Part shown: positions 4,698 through 5,540 of the stretch, in pieces
Position numbering within the stretch: the stretch's first letter is position 1
How the letters are laid out: every line of letters begins with the position of its first letter
Assembly (NCBI GenBank): GCA_013816225.1
Contig: JACDEQ010000156.1
Span: 1 to 5,540, forward strand
Direction: 5' to 3'
From: Armatimonadota bacterium
Lineage (GTDB): Bacteria; Armatimonadota; Fimbriimonadia; Fimbriimonadales; ATM1
DNA: 5,540 bases
Program-made: the position numbers and the translations under genes
The notes under the pieces: model-generated
Databases searched by the model: none
Told to the model about the DNA's origin: nothing
What the model saw: only the letters and a program-made list of their open reading frames with translations

Positions 4698-5540
4698 CTA
4701 ACTGCCGTCGTCATCGCCAAGTAATTTGGCAATTTCCATTAGTCCGAGGGACTCGGCAATCGAGCGGGCCGTTTGCCCCTTCTTATCTTTCAAATGACGG
4801 TCAGCCCCAAACTCAAGGAGTAGCTTTACCATCGCAATCTCCTGACTGCGAACCGCTACCATGAGGGGAGTTGTGCCGCTGTAAATGTCTGCCCGGTCGA
4901 CGCGCGCTTTGGCATTGAGCAAGAGGCGAACGGCGTCCACATTCCCGCGTGAGATGGACTGGGAAAGCGGGCTATAGCTGCCTAAATCGCTCAAGTCGGG
5001 GTCAGCTCCGAAATCGAGGAGCAATTTCACCTGCGCCGTTCTAACTTCGGGTGATGGTTCGACAAAATCGCGACGCATGCCACGATCATACAGTCGATAA
5101 AGTGGCCTGCCGTGATCCGCCGGCGCGCCGGCATCTAATAGCACCTTCATGGCCTCAAGGGAACCGTTCTGCGCTGCCGCAACGAGGGGTGGTTCTGAGG
5201 GATGCTCCTTCGCAGCTCTGCCCTTCGGATCAGCGCCTGCGGCGAGCAGCTGTCTCATAATGTCGACGCGATCAAGCTGAGTCGCCCATACGAGAGGCGT
5301 ATCACCTTCAGCTCCCGTATAGAAGGATTTCGATTCGCCTACAACCAGATTCACCTCCGCCCCGTGCTTAAGCAGTGTGCTAACGATCTCCACTCGGCTG
5401 CCGCCGGCCGTAGAAACGTGCAAATTTGGATGGCCCGTTTGACCTATACTCGGCCATCCTCCGACAGATAGGTGCAGAGCAGAAAAGCCTCGTGTGTCTC
5501 GAGCGTTTACCGAGACGCCTTGCTCGATGAGCCTATGGAC
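4698..5540 (-). CDS. Ankyrin-repeat protein (5' end outside window)
   Basis: The minus-strand frame is open from the right edge to TAG (4700-4698), giving 280 visible residues; the N-terminus and any signal peptide lie outside. A start at TTG 5423 would be wrong: it falls inside a repeat, and ankyrin sequence continues upstream (LIEQGVSVNARDTRGFSALH). Numbering from the edge, repeats are seen ending at about 14, then at 17-66 (an expanded one), 79-106, 116-143, 144-183 (with an insert), 187-217, 222-250 and 254-276. Clear consensus parts are TPLVWATQLDRVDIMRQLL, GADPDLSD, TPLMVAVRSQEIAMVKLLLE and GQTARSIAESLGLMEIAKLL. The acidic end GDDDGS closes the stack. The role is protein binding, with the partner unknown. 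The 55-residue hydrophobic protein gene follows 15 nt downstream. It is a paralogue in style of the ankyrin protein at 904-1842 but not an obvious recent duplicate. Confidence 0.92.
   Translation of the reverse strand, partial: VHRLIEQGVSVNARDTRGFSALHLSVGGWPSIGQTGHPNLHVSTAGGSRVEIVSTLLKHGAEVNLVVGESKSFYTGAEGDTPLVWATQLDRVDIMRQLLAAGADPKGRAAKEHPSEPPLVAAAQNGSLEAMKVLLDAGAPADHGRPLYRLYDRGMRRDFVEPSPEVRTAQVKLLLDFGADPDLSDLGSYSPLSQSISRGNVDAVRLLLNAKARVDRADIYSGTTPLMVAVRSQEIAMVKLLLEFGADRHLKDKKGQTARSIAESLGLMEIAKLLGDDDGS

Overview
The window comes from a bacterium of moderate to high GC (about 60% in the left-hand genes by eye), with Shine-Dalgarno-like sites, Sec-type signal peptides and a taste for ankyrin, leucine-rich and discoidin-like repeat proteins. 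That mix is typical of environmental Gram-negative-type phyla such as Planctomycetota, Armatimonadota or Acidobacteriota. This is an inference from style; no taxonomic marker gene is present.

Layout. (1) Left block, minus strand, 1-1842: an exported ankyrin-repeat protein (904-1842) is followed after 40 nt by an exported protein with a discoidin/NADase-type glycan-binding-like domain and the start of a beta-propeller-like region. The latter runs off the left edge (1-863). A weak promoter candidate lies just upstream of the ankyrin gene. (2) IS scar, about 1992-2225: the 3' end of an IS3-family element, with a clear transposase C-terminus on the minus strand and its terminal repeat at 2042-2066. 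A second, diverged copy of the same terminal motif lies exactly 50 bp further out. No left end is present, so the element is dead. (3) Plus-strand block, 2236-4473: an LRR-type protein, an exported protein that may have an NTF2-like fold, and a helical/coiled-coil protein overlapping it by 4 nt. These probably form one transcription unit whose first gene starts right at the IS breakpoint. (4) Right block, minus strand, 4515-5540: a second ankyrin protein, open at the right edge, followed after 15 nt by a 55-codon GTG-start gene for a small hydrophobic protein. This block converges on the plus-strand block.

How they work together: I see no enzyme with a recognisable catalytic site in any intact gene. 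The intact products are protein- or glycan-binding scaffolds, and at least three are probably exported. The simplest reading is an accessory cluster of envelope or secreted interaction proteins, reshaped by an IS. A role in inter-bacterial competition, immunity or surface binding is possible but unproven. Both edge genes are incomplete in the window and are read here to the edge.
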